From contig NAJO01000083.1 in assembly GCA_002077065.1 (NCBI GenBank), positions 1 through 64,000 on the forward strand: DNA of 64,000 nt, given 5' to 3'. Shown one piece after another: positions 33,303-44,347 of the stretch; position 1 is the stretch's first letter; each line of letters opens with the position of its first letter. The notes beneath the pieces are model-generated. The model saw only the letters and a program-made list of their open reading frames with translations. It ran no database searches and was not told where the DNA came from. The DNA is from Cryoendolithus antarcticus (Eukaryota; Ascomycota; Dothideomycetes; Cladosporiales; Cladosporiaceae). The translations under genes and the position numbers were made by a program.

Positions 33303-35056
33303 ATGTCTTCCTCGAACAAGAACGCATCCATCCAAGCTTTCTTTCAGCCCACTCCATCGACCTCACGAGTCAAGCCAATTCACGACCCGGCTCACAGCAC
33401 AGAGACTGTCGGCGATGGCTTCACGGCGAACGAATTACAGACTGCTCTCAAGCCAGCACTCAGCTCACCAAGAGATACATGGCACCCAGCAGCCGAGTAC
33501 GCCGAGTGCGAAATCCGCGACCTACAGCCCGGCCCTCGAGCTGTGACATTCATGGGTCGAGTGGCGAACATCTTTGATGTCGGCGTGGGTACTGGGAAGA
33601 CGCCAAAGAGCGCCAAGGGCTGTGTAAAGCTCTGCGTCAAGGACGAGCGGGCTGCTGTCACCGTCAGAGTCTGGTGGGCTGACGAGGCGAGGTATCTTGC
33701 TGGTCTGGGCAAGGTGAGGCTGGGTGCGCTTGTAAGCGTGTGGACGAACCACAGTAGGTACTAAGATGACAGTTACTTCTCTTAGTACCCGAGCTAACAC
33801 GTGCACAGTCTCCAATGGCGAGGCGGGCAATCTTTCAAGTATGGCGGCGCCACTGTTCGCCTCGCTCTTCCCCGAACGAGATCGCAGTTGTCATCTTATG
33901 ATCCACTCGCGTAGTGATGATGGGATCATGCTGAAGCGTCCCTTGGGACACTCCGATAGCAGACCATTGACTGGGCTCATGACGTTGCAGAACTTCATCG
34001 ATGGAGGCTATGATGTGATTGATGCGAAGATACTCGTCGTCGTCAAGAGCTTGGGCATGAGGAAGAAAAGTACTCACTATTCCAGTCTCCACGTGTAAGA
34101 CTCAACTAATACGTCGCAGTCGAACGCAAAGACACTTCAGTGGTCGAGAACATGAACATCGTCGTCCACGACGACACTGCTGAAGCTAACCTTGGTCTCT
34201 GGGGGACCGTCTGCTGCTCACCTGGCACAACGCTCAGCGTAGCACCAGCGGAAGGAGTCGCTGCGGACACATTGAACCCGAATCCAGATGCGGCGAAGGC
34301 TGCGGAGCCGTGGAAGCCAGGCGAGACTGTACTGCTTCTGCAAGCACCAGGCTTCAAGCTAGGCAGGTTCACCTACCTGAATCTCACATCCACTACACTG
34401 GTTGATGTCGATCCGGCGATGAAAGATGCTGTCTGGCTTCGCAACTGGGCACTGCGTCAGAAGTGCCGTGAGGCCGTAAACCCGCCCTTTCCCAGAGGTG
34501 TCCTTGATCTTGAGCTTCTGGAGCACAGCCCACTGCGATGTCGGTACAGTCTCGCAGATCTTGACGATTTCGCCCGCGCCGCACCAGGGGAGACCTTCCA
34601 AGGCTACTTGAGTGTGATAGTCATGGAGGTACGCTTGTTCGAGAACTACAAGCGCCAGATGCTGTTTGCTGGAGAGTGCTGCTGCATGCCACTGTACGCG
34701 AATGCACTCGCAGCAACTTGCAAAGAATGTGACAAGAGCGTGAACTTGAGACTGAACCCCAAGCTCGTGAGTGCCATCACTGCCGCAACATGATTCATCA
34801 CTGACAGGTGCCGAAGCTTAACCAAGTGATCGACGAGACAGGAGCAGTCAGCGGCGGCAAGCTATTGCTCAGTGATCAGGCCTGGACTGAGCTCCTCGGC
34901 CGGATTCCTGCGCAGCTTCTGCAGATGAGTTGCGGGCAGATCAAGTACCTCGCTGATCGCATCCTCTTCGGCCGACTGACATTAGTATTCGGGTGGACTG
35001 GTGACGAGAGCAAGGCTGGAGGGCGGATTTGTGTGATGGGGGTCCGCCCAGGGTGA
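33303..35056 (+). CDS. OB-fold single-strand DNA-binding protein, MEIOB/RPA-like
   Basis: Four exons: 33303-33753, 33809-34069, 34120-34766, and a last exon from 34817 (or 34808) to 35056, giving about 532 residues. Joins were set by frame and branch sites. The N-terminus carries a PIP-like sequence (NASIQAFFQP, with Ile and FF at the PCNA-contact positions). Three OB-fold-like segments follow: VTFMGRVANIFDVG ... AVTVRVWWADEARYL, LWGTVCCSPGTTL ... TVLLLQAPGFKLG, and a C-terminal block with a Cys pair (TCKECDKS) followed by NPKL and DETGAVSGGKLLLSD, an arrangement like the RPA70 C-terminal domain and MEIOB. A role in DNA repair or meiotic recombination is inferred. The stop codon overlaps a GTGAGT donor at 35052, so a further exon is possible. 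Confidence 0.75.
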
Positions 35057-35525
35057 GTCCTGGAAGTGAGCGAGAGCATGAGGAGAACAACTTTCGATCT
35101 GAGGTCGCCATATTCGCTGAATGTAGCTTGAAAGTAGCCTTCATCATTGCTTTTCTCACTCATCTCCTCTATTGCACTCGACTCTTTCATAGACGCAGCT
35201 CTCTGTGTGCCTGGTCGAGTGCATGTACTTGCTCCTGCCACTGGCCGTCGAAAAGTCTTGGCTTGTTTACATGGCCCGTGCTTTCTCGAAGCGGGCTTTC
35301 GCAGCTTCCACCCATGCACGCATCACTATCTCGACATCGCATATGCGCAACCCACCACCCGTCATCATTCTTATTGCACGCGACATTACGCGTCGTTCGA
35401 AATCAGCTGTGTACTGGACTACGCGTTGAATCTCAAATACTCTCACAGCACGCGCGAGAGCCGGCCATTGACGTAACTTCGCCGATTGCGCAGCAACACC
35501 CTGGGGATCTTCTGGCAGGATAGCA
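35057..35525. other. Intergenic stretch before DSN1 gene
   Basis: 469 bases containing the DSN1 promoter and possibly one further exon of the OB-fold gene. The plus strand is pyrimidine-rich around 35140-35200. No separate gene was recognised. Confidence 0.35.
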
Positions 35526-37282
35526 ATGTCCATGGTGGTCACGCGCTCGCCGCTTACGACAATTGCGATGAATGGTGGATCACACGCGCCAAAGCGACGG
35601 AGCGCGCGACTGAGCGCCGAAGGAGTAGATGAGAATGGATCGAGCGAACCGCCAGCGAAGAAGGTAAAGGTCAATGGCGCGGCGGATGAGGGGGGCGAGG
35701 GGACGGCAGTGGGCAAGAAGCGGAGTCGAAAGAAAGTCTACGATCAAGATGAAGACGGATTTGTATTCACCAAGGGGAAGAAGGCGAAGGCTGTCAAGGA
35801 GCCGGTGGTGCGGAACTCGACGGCTGAGGAGGTGACTGTGAGCCTTGGAACAGCGCCCGCGACTGCAAATGGGACAGAACACGCCAAGTCACAGCCGCCA
35901 GCAGCAGAACCGGAACCTGTCGCGGCTGCAGCGCCGAAGCCAGCACCCAAGAAAGTACGGCGTGGCCTACCAGCAACGCCAGAACGAGAAGCCGCCTCGA
36001 AGAACACATTCCGCAAAAGCAGGCGCCTTTCAGATGAAGGAGATGCTTCATCGCCACACAAGGCAGCACACGCACGATCGCACGCGAAGCATGACCGTTC
36101 GCCTAGTCCAGCCTTTCGACCTGTCACAGTTGAGAAAAAGCGGCGGAAGCTGGCTGAACGAGCGGAGGAGGAAGAGAAGACGACGCGCATTGCACTCCCA
36201 TTCGCAGACACTCCGATCATCACGCGGAACAAGGACATGCGAAAGGCTGGCGGGGAAACGAGCAGGCGAAGTAGCTCGGGTATGCGCGGGAAGCGCGTGA
36301 GCAGCTTGCTCGACGAAGGGAGAGGAAATGGTGAGTGGTCATGTATCGGCGGGGAGGGCAGGGCAAGCTGGAAACGAAGACTGACATGTACAATAGCACT
36401 GCCTCACGCCGAAGTAGCGACGACCGAGTTCTACAAGCACATCTCCGCAGATCTTACAGAGCCTCGTCGCATGCGTGTGCTTCTTGGGTGGTGCGGCAGC
36501 CGAGCACTGCCTCCGAAGCCCGAAGCACCGAAAGACAAATCGACAGAAGCGCAGGCAGAGTTCCAGGCATTACAATCGGCTCGGGTCATCCAAGAGGAAT
36601 TATCGCTGGATCTCGTCTCGAATGGCACACTCAGTGACTGGTTCTCGAGAGACGAAAACTCTGAATTACCACTGGTACCACTGCGCAAGAAGCCCAATCC
36701 GAGGAACGTGGCGAATGCGGCGAAGGCGGAAGAGCTGGAACACGAGCTTGAAAGGTATGCATCGTTGATCAAATGCTGCTTTGATGAACTTACTGACTGT
36801 AGTGCAGACTTAGGAAGGAGCGAAATGCCTGGGACAGCCTCATAGCCTCTGCAGTAAAGCAGACGAACCCACGAGATCCTCAATCTTCGCCATCTAACAC
36901 GCCGAAGGCCAGCAATGTAGCTGAAAGCGGCATCTTCTCGCCCATCAACGCAGACTTGATAGATAGTCCCGATCGTGCGGTACTAGCACAACTACAGCAA
37001 TCCGACTCGACCACAGCACACGACGCCCTTCAAAAGCGCCTGCAGAACGTCTCCGCCAACCTCGAGTTCAGCATCGACTGCTTCGCCGAGAATGTACATG
37101 CTCTGTCCTCATCACGATCCACGGCCGAGAGCCTAGCTGAGCGCAATCTGAAGGAGGCGGCGGAGGTACTCGAGGGCAGAGAGAATACTCGACGAGCGGC
37201 TGGTGCTGTGAATGGAGTGCCTCAGCCGTCAGCTATGGATGCACTGAGAGGTCTGGCTCGGGTGCTGAACGGGAGGCGATGA
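35526..37282 (+). CDS. dsn1: Kinetochore Mis12-complex subunit Dsn1/Mis13
   Basis: Links centromeric chromatin to the Ndc80 complex within the Mis12/MIND complex. Three exons, 35526-36330, 36397-36754 and 36808-37282, with introns of 66 and 53 nt, give 545 residues. The first 240 residues are basic and disordered (APKRRSARLSAEG, PPAKKVKVNG). A conserved regulatory stretch follows (ETSRRSSSGMRGKRVSSLLDEG, residues about 243-264), with two RR/KR-x-S sites of the type phosphorylated by Aurora B in Dsn1. The helical Dsn1 domain then runs from LPHAEVATTEFYKHI through MRVLLGWCGSRALPPKP and IQEELSLDLVSNGTLSDWF. Exon 3 supplies coiled-coil segments (LRKERNAWDSLI; DALQKRLQNVSANLEFSID). The family is well supported by these motifs in order. 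Confidence 0.9.
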
Positions 37283-38353
37283 GGTGACATGCTCGCTGTG
37301 GAGATAGCTACGCAGGGTGACGATCATGTAGATAGGACGACCAATGCTGGCATGACCATCTTAACGCTTTGTGCTCTGCATGACAACCTGATCCACCGCA
37401 TTATCTTTGCGCCCACCTCACCTCCGCCTCCCACCACAGCCACTGTAGCTGCCCCACCGTCGTTGCCGAGTTCACTTCTGACCGCTGACTTGCTAATCTG
37501 CTTCGGCGTTTGAGAGCATCGGCAAGCACCCCGGCCGGCCCTCCAGACCTCGCTTCCCCCTACATGCGGCTGTCTACATGTGACATGTCCAAGGGTGCAG
37601 CAGACAGCCAAGCTACCTAAGCTTTCCACTCGGCTCGACCTCAATCTTTACTACCATGCGATCGATCCGGATACCGACAGTCCAATCGCGGCCCCACGAC
37701 ACCACAATATCCTAGGACTGCTGTAGATATTCATGCATTCCTAGAATCAAAGGATGATCTGCTCAAGGCTCTACGCACTTGATTTGTGGAACATCACGAT
37801 TATCAAGAACCGGCAGAATGCATTCTCGGCTGACAGACGTCCCCCGCAAAAGAACGGCAGCTGCCACCTTCCACGCATGGTGTTGTGCATGGACAGGGCT
37901 GCGATTAGGGCTGCGACATTTCAGCTCGTACCCGATCGGCTTTCGCGAGAATCAGTGGTCTAAGCAGTCGAAGAATGGTACAGGCTTGGAGAGGGGCCTT
38001 GTAAAAGGCGAAACCACTATGCTGAGCCTCTAAGAACCAGATGTCTGGAAGTACCCTATCATCATCATGGCAGCTACTGTAGCAGCCGTACTTACAGCAT
38101 GAACATGAGGCTCCCTTGACAGCAAAGCCCGATGCTGCAGCCAAGACAGGCCACGGCGATTCCTCCACCAACGGCAGTTCCGTCGGTCATGGAAGCTGGG
38201 GCAATGGACTACAGTCCGGGGTAGACGACACTGTATATATCCTGGACACCACGAGGGCGTTCGAACAATGAGCTCGGGAGCCTCTGGACCTCCCTGAATG
38301 TTCACTAGGAACAACGTCCTGGATTTGACCTTGCAACCAAGTGGCTTGTCAAG
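37283..38353. other. Promoter side of the quinate-permease-like gene
   Basis: 1.07 kb with no motif-bearing frame. A TATATAT at 38234-38240 lies about 115 bases upstream of the transporter ATG and is the likely core promoter element. Confidence 0.4.
38234..38240 (+). promoter_or_regulatory. Candidate TATA box of MFS transporter gene
   Basis: tatatat lies 114-120 bases before the ATG at 38354. It is supported by position and composition only. Confidence 0.4.
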
Positions 38354-40351
38354 ATGGGTATCGGATTCTTGAAGTTCATCGTTCACAATGATGCTATCAA
38401 GTCGGATCCTGAGGAGATCTATGGATGGCGAGTCTATGCCTTAGCATGCTCGGTACGTGTCACTTGAGGAATTCGAAGATCTGGCACAACCTTCAGTCGC
38501 TGACAATAAGCTCAGGCATGCTTCGGTGGGATGCTTTTTGGGATGGATAGCGGGATCATCGGAGGGGTGTTGACTCTCACGCAGTTCAAGGAGTTAGTCC
38601 TTGATAATACACTACATTTTCTGGAGCATTCCCTTGACGAGAAGCAGGACCTACGGCCTCTCCAAGCTGATCGGCGTCCCACTGGCTGACTTGACAGCGA
38701 ACATTGTGACAACGCTTCAGTGCGGTTGCTTCGTCGGAGCCCTATCCGCTGGCTTCTTCGCCGACAGGTATGGCCGCCGTCTAAGCTTAATGGCTGCCGC
38801 GATCTTCGCCATCGTCGGCACGATCATGCAAGCTGCTGCTTCCGGCGAGATCGCAGTGATCTATGTTGGGCGCTTCATCGCAGGTCTTGGTGTCGGCGCG
38901 GCCTCCATGGTCACGCCCCTCTATGGTATGCTGTTGTATTCCTACCCAGCTCGGTCATCGCTGACGAGATGCAGTTTCTGAGAACGCTCCTCGTGCCATC
39001 CGAGGTGCCTTGACGGGCATATACCAGCTGTTCATTACTGCCGGTATCATGCTTGCATTCTGGAGTAGGTCGATCAATATTGTAGGGACACGGCGCTGAG
39101 CTGACATATCACCCCAGTCAACTATGGATCTGCCCTTCACATCTCTGGCCCAGCCATCTATATCGTCCCTCTGGCTATGCAAGGTCTCCCAGCCTTATGC
39201 ATGTTTGTCTGCATGTTCTTCTGCCACGAGTCGCCTCGATGGCTGGCACGTAAAGACCGCTGGGACGAAGCGAGCAGTATCCTTTCGCTAGTCCGCGCCT
39301 TGCCGCCTACACATCCTTACGTTGCTGAAGAACTTACTGAGATTCAAGAGCAGTTGGAGCATGAGCGCAGACTGATTGGCAACGCTACCTTTAAGGTCTT
39401 GATGAAGGAGATGTGGACCATACCTGGGAATAGGAAGCGAGCACTGCTCTCGATTGGCTTGATGATATGCCAACAGATGACGGGAACGAATGCTATGTAT
39501 GTGGCAAGCCTATCATAGCCTCTTTTTTTCGCGAGCTACAGCTGACTGTCAAAAGCAACTACTACGCTCCTCAGATCTTCAAGAATCTGGGGCTCAACGG
39601 CACAGAGTCAGGCCTCTTCGCCACAGGGATCTACGGTGTCGTCAAGATGGTCATGTGCGCCTGCTTCTTGGTGTTCGCAGCCGACTCTCTCGGCCGCAGA
39701 CGATCACTCCTCTGGACGTCAATCGCAATGGGCTCAGCCATGCTCTACGTCGCCATCTTTGTCCGGGTTGCACCACCCAAGGCTGGCACACCAGTCAGCC
39801 CAGCCGGTTACGTTGCGCTGGTGTGCATCTATCTCTTCGCGAGTTTTTTCCAGTGGGGATGGGGTCCGGTAGGAATCGAACGCATTGGTATTGATATTGT
39901 CTGAGTGAGCCGGCTAACCAACCCTCTCCTAGGTATGCTGGATCTACGTCTCTGAGATTCCGACGGCTCGTTTGCGTGGCCTGAACGTTGCTCTCGCGGC
40001 AGCGACGCAATGGCTATTCAATCTGGTCATTGCTCGTGCTGTACCCAACATGCTTACCACTATGGGTAATGCTGGATACGGCGCCTTCCTGTTCTTCGCT
40101 TGCGCCTGCTACAGCATGTTCCTCTTTGTGTGGTTTCTCGTACCAGAGACGAAGGTAAGCTACAACGTCCCTTCCAATAAAGTGAACACAATTGCTAATA
40201 CTATACACAGGGTATGGCGCTTGAGCGAATGGATGATCTCTTCGGCGTTACCGAACTGGTCAAGAAGCTCGAGGACGAAGAGAGTGTGCATGAGGGGAGG
40301 GACGAGAAGAACAGCTCGGCGCAACAGCTTGAGATCAGCCCTGCGAAGTAA
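38354..40351 (+). CDS. MFS transporter, quinate permease/sugar porter type
   Basis: Eight exons (38354-38452, 38516-38592, 38648-38925, 38975-39064, 39118-39496, 39556-39868, 39933-40154, 40211-40351) joined by introns of 49-64 nt give 532 residues; lengths sum exactly in frame. Sugar-porter landmarks are all present: [15 protein letters not shown] in helix 1, DRYGRR between helices 2 and 3, [63 protein letters not shown] in helix 7, DSLGRR, and the closing [17 protein letters not shown]. The N-terminal block ([19 protein letters not shown]) resembles fungal quinate permeases (QutD/qa-y). No quinate-catabolism genes are nearby, so the substrate could also be a sugar. It is the most intron-rich gene in the window. 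Confidence 0.9.
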
Positions 40352-40585
40352 TCTAGTATGAAACCATTCCATGGATCGATGTGCCACATACTCGCGAACA
40401 TTGCCTCACCAAACACCGTCGTCGCTCCAAAGTGTGGACGAGCGAGTGTATTGACCGTGCGCATCAGCTCGGCACCGTGTTCGAAGTCACTCACGCTGTT
40501 CGAGAGTCGGATCCACAGTCGGTGCCTGCATTTCCGTATAGACACTGCCGCCATGCCCTGCATTCATCATTTCGTGGGCGGACCG

Positions 40586-40591
40586 GGCTAG
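40586..40591 (+). promoter_or_regulatory. Candidate XlnR-type GGCTAR site
   Basis: ggctag lies about 770 bases upstream of the cellobiohydrolase ATG. Such a six-base match is expected by chance about once per kilobase or two, so it only suggests (hemi)cellulase-type induction. Confidence 0.2.
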
Positions 40592-41260
40592 CGTGGTCAG
40601 AAAGAGACCTGTGTAACTTGCAGATCAGAAGTGAACCACTCGACGACCCCGAAAGTTCGCTCCCTTATTTCCACCACCGAACACACGCTTCACGTCTTAC
40701 TCACTAAGGAGTCTTTGAGGATGAATACTGAATATTACTGTGGTCCGTCTACATCTTCGACCACTTCATGATTTGTATCAGGGCGCAAAGTCTGTGCAGT
40801 GTGGTGTTCTCGCTTGACTTGAGACGCTACACCTCCGCGCTCCTTTGGGACACGGCGCACTATATTCGAAGCACCCAAGGTCATGGGGACGATCACATTG
40901 CACCACATGCCCTGAGCCTCTAGTCGCCGAGCATCTGGCTCGCATGGCCACTATAGACAAGCGCCGCAGAGCACGTTTGAACTCGGTGAGATGCGCGTAG
41001 GTGCCGTGTCGCCACCCTGCAATCTGCACCTTGTCTGATGAAGACCGGACTGGATGTACTGCTGAAGTCTTTTGGGCATACCAAACAAGGCCTGTCGACA
41101 GATCACGCACTGGATCTTGACGGGCCGCCCGCGGGCGACGGAGGTATGCTTTAGGCTGGGCAAGACTATTCCATCAATCTCCTTACGGAGCTGCTATGGA
41201 CCGGCGGGCCTGTACGACTGGAGATGGCGCCGAGTAGGCGGAATAGAGGCTCTTGTGATG

Positions 41261-41266
41261 TATAAG
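41261..41266 (+). promoter_or_regulatory. Candidate TATA box of cellobiohydrolase gene
   Basis: tataag lies about 90-95 bases upstream of the ATG at 41356, a usual spacing for highly expressed fungal secreted enzymes. Confidence 0.45.
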
Positions 41267-41355
41267 AGCCATGTCCTCCTCGGTCTCAGATAGCTTTCGT
41301 CAAGCACAAAGTCACTCACTACCAGCTCAACCCGGTACATTCTCATTCGTTCATC

Positions 41356-42917
41356 ATGAAGCAGGTCTTCGCCACCGCTGCGGCGGTCTTCGCTACACAA
41401 GCCAGTGCTGTTGCTGTTTGGGGCCAGTGTGGGGGTAAAGGCTGGAGTGGAGGAACTACCTGTGACTCGGGCTCCGTCTGTGTGGCACAGAACGACTGTC
41501 AGTTGTCGTGAGTCCATTTCGCCGCGGAACACTTCGCTGACAACGGACGATCAGACTACTCGCAATGCATTCCCGGCACTGCGTCGACCACAGCTACTAC
41601 GCTGAAGACGACCACAAGGGCTACCACCACGACTGTCCCAGCCAGTACCACAAAGGTCTCCACCTCCGTGGTCAGCACCAGCAAGGCATCAAGCACGACT
41701 GTTGCTCCTACAACTACCAAAGCCTCCACAACCGCAGCTGGCAGCACCTCCGCAGCTGGTAGCACCACCACTGGTACTCCAGTCAGCGCGTCCGGCAACC
41801 CGTTCGCAGGCAGACAGATCTACGCCAACCCCTACTACTCTTCAGAGATCTTCACCTCAGCGATCCCGTCGCTCCCAGCCAGCCTTCAGGCCAAGGCCAG
41901 CGCTGTTGCGAACGTCGGTACCTACGTCTGGCTCGACACTGCCGCCAAGGTCCCAACAATGGACACCTACCTTGCCGACATCGCGTCGAAGAATGCTGCT
42001 GGTGCCAGCCCACCCATTCTCGGTGCTTTCGTCGTCTACGATCTCCCCAACCGTGACTGCGCCGCTTACTCCTCCAACGGCGAGTACTTGGTCGCCAATG
42101 GAGGTCTTGCCAAGTACTACGCATACATTGACTCCATTGCTGCCATCATCAAGAAGTACCCAACCACTCAGATCAACTTGGTCATTGGTATGTGGAACCT
42201 TGTTGACTTACCCACGAGCTGTTTGCTGACACTTCCGCAGAGCCCGACAGTCTTGGTAACCTCGTCACCAACCTGAACGTTGCCAAATGCCAGGAAGCGC
42301 AGCCCGCCTACGAGTCAGGTGTCGAGTACGCCATGAAGACTCTCAACTTCGCCAACGTTGCCATGTACCTCGACGCAGGTCACGCGGGCTGGCTCGGCTG
42401 GAGCGCTAACATTGGCCCCGCCGCTCAGCTTTTCGCACGACTCTACAAGGCTGCTGGTTCCCCATCTTCCGTTCGTGGTCTCGCCACCAACGTCGCCAAC
42501 TACAATGCCTTCACCATCGCCTCGGCCCCGTCCTACACCCAGGGCAACAGCAACTACGACGAGAAGCTCTACATCGACAACCTCGCCCCGCTGCTCGTCC
42601 AGTACGGCTACCCAGCCCACTTCATCGTCGATGTGTCCCGCAATGGTGTGCAGCCCACCAAGCAACAGGCATGGGGAGACTGGTGCAACGTCATCGGCAC
42701 TGGCTTCGGTGTCAAGCCCACCACGAACACTGGCGACTCGCTCGTCGACGCCTTTGTCTGGGTCAAGCCCGGTGGAGAGGGTGATGGTACCAGCGACTCG
42801 TCAGCTACCCGCTACGACTCACACTGCGGACTGTCGGACGCACTCCAGCCGGCGCCTGAGGCAGGTACCTGGTTCCAGGCCTACTTCCAGCAGTTGTTGC
42901 AGAACGCTGCGTTCTAG
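41356..42917 (+). CDS. GH6 cellobiohydrolase with N-terminal CBM1
   Basis: Secreted exo-acting cellulase that releases cellobiose from chain ends. Three exons, 41356-41497, 41555-42187 and 42241-42917, give 483 residues. Residues 1-18 form a signal peptide. A CBM1 module with four Cys (WGQCGGKGWSGGTTC to YYSQC) spans about 20-55, followed by a Thr/Ser/Ala-rich linker to about 127 and the GH6 barrel. Catalytic-site motifs are GTYVWLD with Asp175, FVVYDLPNRDCAA with the presumed acid Asp210, IEPDSLGNLVTNL, YLDAGHAGWLGW and WVKPGGEGDGTS. The first intron lies inside the CBM and uses a GTCAGT donor, the only one that keeps the frame and restores NDYYSQC. The long active-site loops typical of exo-enzymes appear present. 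Confidence 0.95.
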
Positions 42918-43463
42918 ATGGACGCAAGCGATTGCTTTAGCATTGGGAGGAGGAGAATGACGGACATATGAGATGTTGCTGCAGTGCAGTATCTTCGCTT
43001 CACTACCTAGCAGCGTATTGCAGGCTTCCTTAAATCAGCGATCGTTTCGTCTGGAAATTCTTCTGACTTGTGTCGTGGGCTCAATTTACCTCTTCCTGTC
43101 AATGTCTCTACCTCAGCAGAATGGTCTTGTCGCTGCTTCGTCTACAGAAACACGTATCCTGCGCAATCTGCACTTCAATCCATCGTACTCCAAGAGCATT
43201 CAGCCGCACTGGCATGCACTGATCGCAAGCACTGCAAGTTACGTATAGCGATGTCGCATTGCTCCATCTCGATTATCGTAAGTCCGGCACGATCGGCCGA
43301 ATCAACGTCCACATCAGTCGTGCAACTCGTTGCGTCCGGGTCGTCCATCAAGCCACCAGACGATCTCGACAAAACGCTCGACACACTAGATCGCTTCTTT
43401 CTACAATTTCTGCTCACTAATTTTCGATTAGTATTCAATTGATCAGTCCCAATCAACACGAAC
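42918..43463. other. Intergenic stretch, cellobiohydrolase to methyltransferase
   Basis: 546 bases on the same strand hold the 3' untranslated region of the cellulase and the promoter of the methyltransferase. Small frames lack motifs. Confidence 0.35.
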
Positions 43464-44347
43464 ATGGACGTCACTGCGGTACCCCACAACGCTGCTGCCA
43501 ACGAACCCGACAGTCAACGGTTCCAGCGCGAAGTTGGCGAGATCAGCGCAGGCACTCGTCACTTGTTCGAGACGTACAGTCACATCCCACCAGATGAAGT
43601 CACCAAGCACATTACAACAGTCGTGAGTTTCATGACAACCAGGCAACTTTCATCACCCAACTAACAGTGTCAAAGCGAGATAAAGCATGGGCAATTCACC
43701 CGTACCCGTGCATTGGACGCTGGCGATTCCTGGACCTTGGACTAGGACTGCACCGCTGCTACCCTGACGTCCTCGCGCGTCTCAAAACCGGCGGACAGAC
43801 CTTCCTTGACCTTGGCTGTGCCTTTGCTCAAGACATCCGCCGACTAGCAGCTGACGGCGTAGATAGCACAAAGCTCTACGCCTGCGACCTGCGACTTGAC
43901 TTCCTTGACCTAGGCTATGAGCTCTTCCGTGACAAGGAGAGCTTAAAGGCCACATTCTTCGAAGCGGACGTGTTCGCCGAAGGTGGTCCACTAGATCAGT
44001 ACGAAGGTCATTTCGACATCATCCAGGCTTCGTCGTTCTTCCATCTATTCGATCGCGAACATCAGAAACGTGTGGCGCATCGAGTCGTGAAGTTGTTGAA
44101 GCCCCAAAAGGGCTCGCTATTACTTGGCCGACAGATGGGTAGCTGGGAGCCCACAGAGAGTCCATGGCGAAACGGGTATGGCAAGCACTTCCGGCACAAC
44201 GAGGCCAGCTGGCAGGAGTTGTGGAATGAGGTCGGTGAAGAGGCTGGTGGTGTCAAGTTTGAGGTGAAGGCGAGTCTAAGAGAGAGACCGGGTGAGGTCG
44301 GTCTACTGGCCGGGCCTTGGCTGGTGTACACTGTCGAGCGATTGTAG
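43464..44347 (+). CDS. SAM-dependent methyltransferase, AusD/Trt5-like
   Basis: Two exons, 43464-43622 and 43676-44347, give 276 residues. The acceptor after tcaaag joins HITTV to RDKAWAIHPYPCIGRWRFLDL, restoring the N-terminal signature of a fungal family that includes the meroterpenoid enzymes AusD and Trt5. Motif I for S-adenosylmethionine reads FLDLGCAFAQDIRRLAADG. LYACDLRLDFLDLGYELF, FEADVF and FDIIQASSFFHLFDREHQKR follow in family order, and the C-terminus has LLGRQMG and FRHNEASWQELW. Relatives methylate small molecules in secondary-metabolite clusters, but no polyketide synthase, terpene cyclase or oxidase is adjacent here. The substrate is therefore unknown, and cluster membership is not supported within the window. 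Confidence 0.87.

Larger units (their letters stand above)
40352..41355. other. Promoter region of cellobiohydrolase gene
   Basis: 1.0 kb between the transporter stop and the cellobiohydrolase start, same strand. It contains a GGCTAG (40586-40591) matching the XlnR/Xyr1-type core GGCTAR, and a TATAAG (41261-41266). No gene was recognised. Confidence 0.4.

Noticed and set aside
39861..39900. tRNA-like string ggtaggaatcgaacgc
   Set aside because: It lies in an intron of the transporter gene, and no matching acceptor stem or anticodon arm was found.
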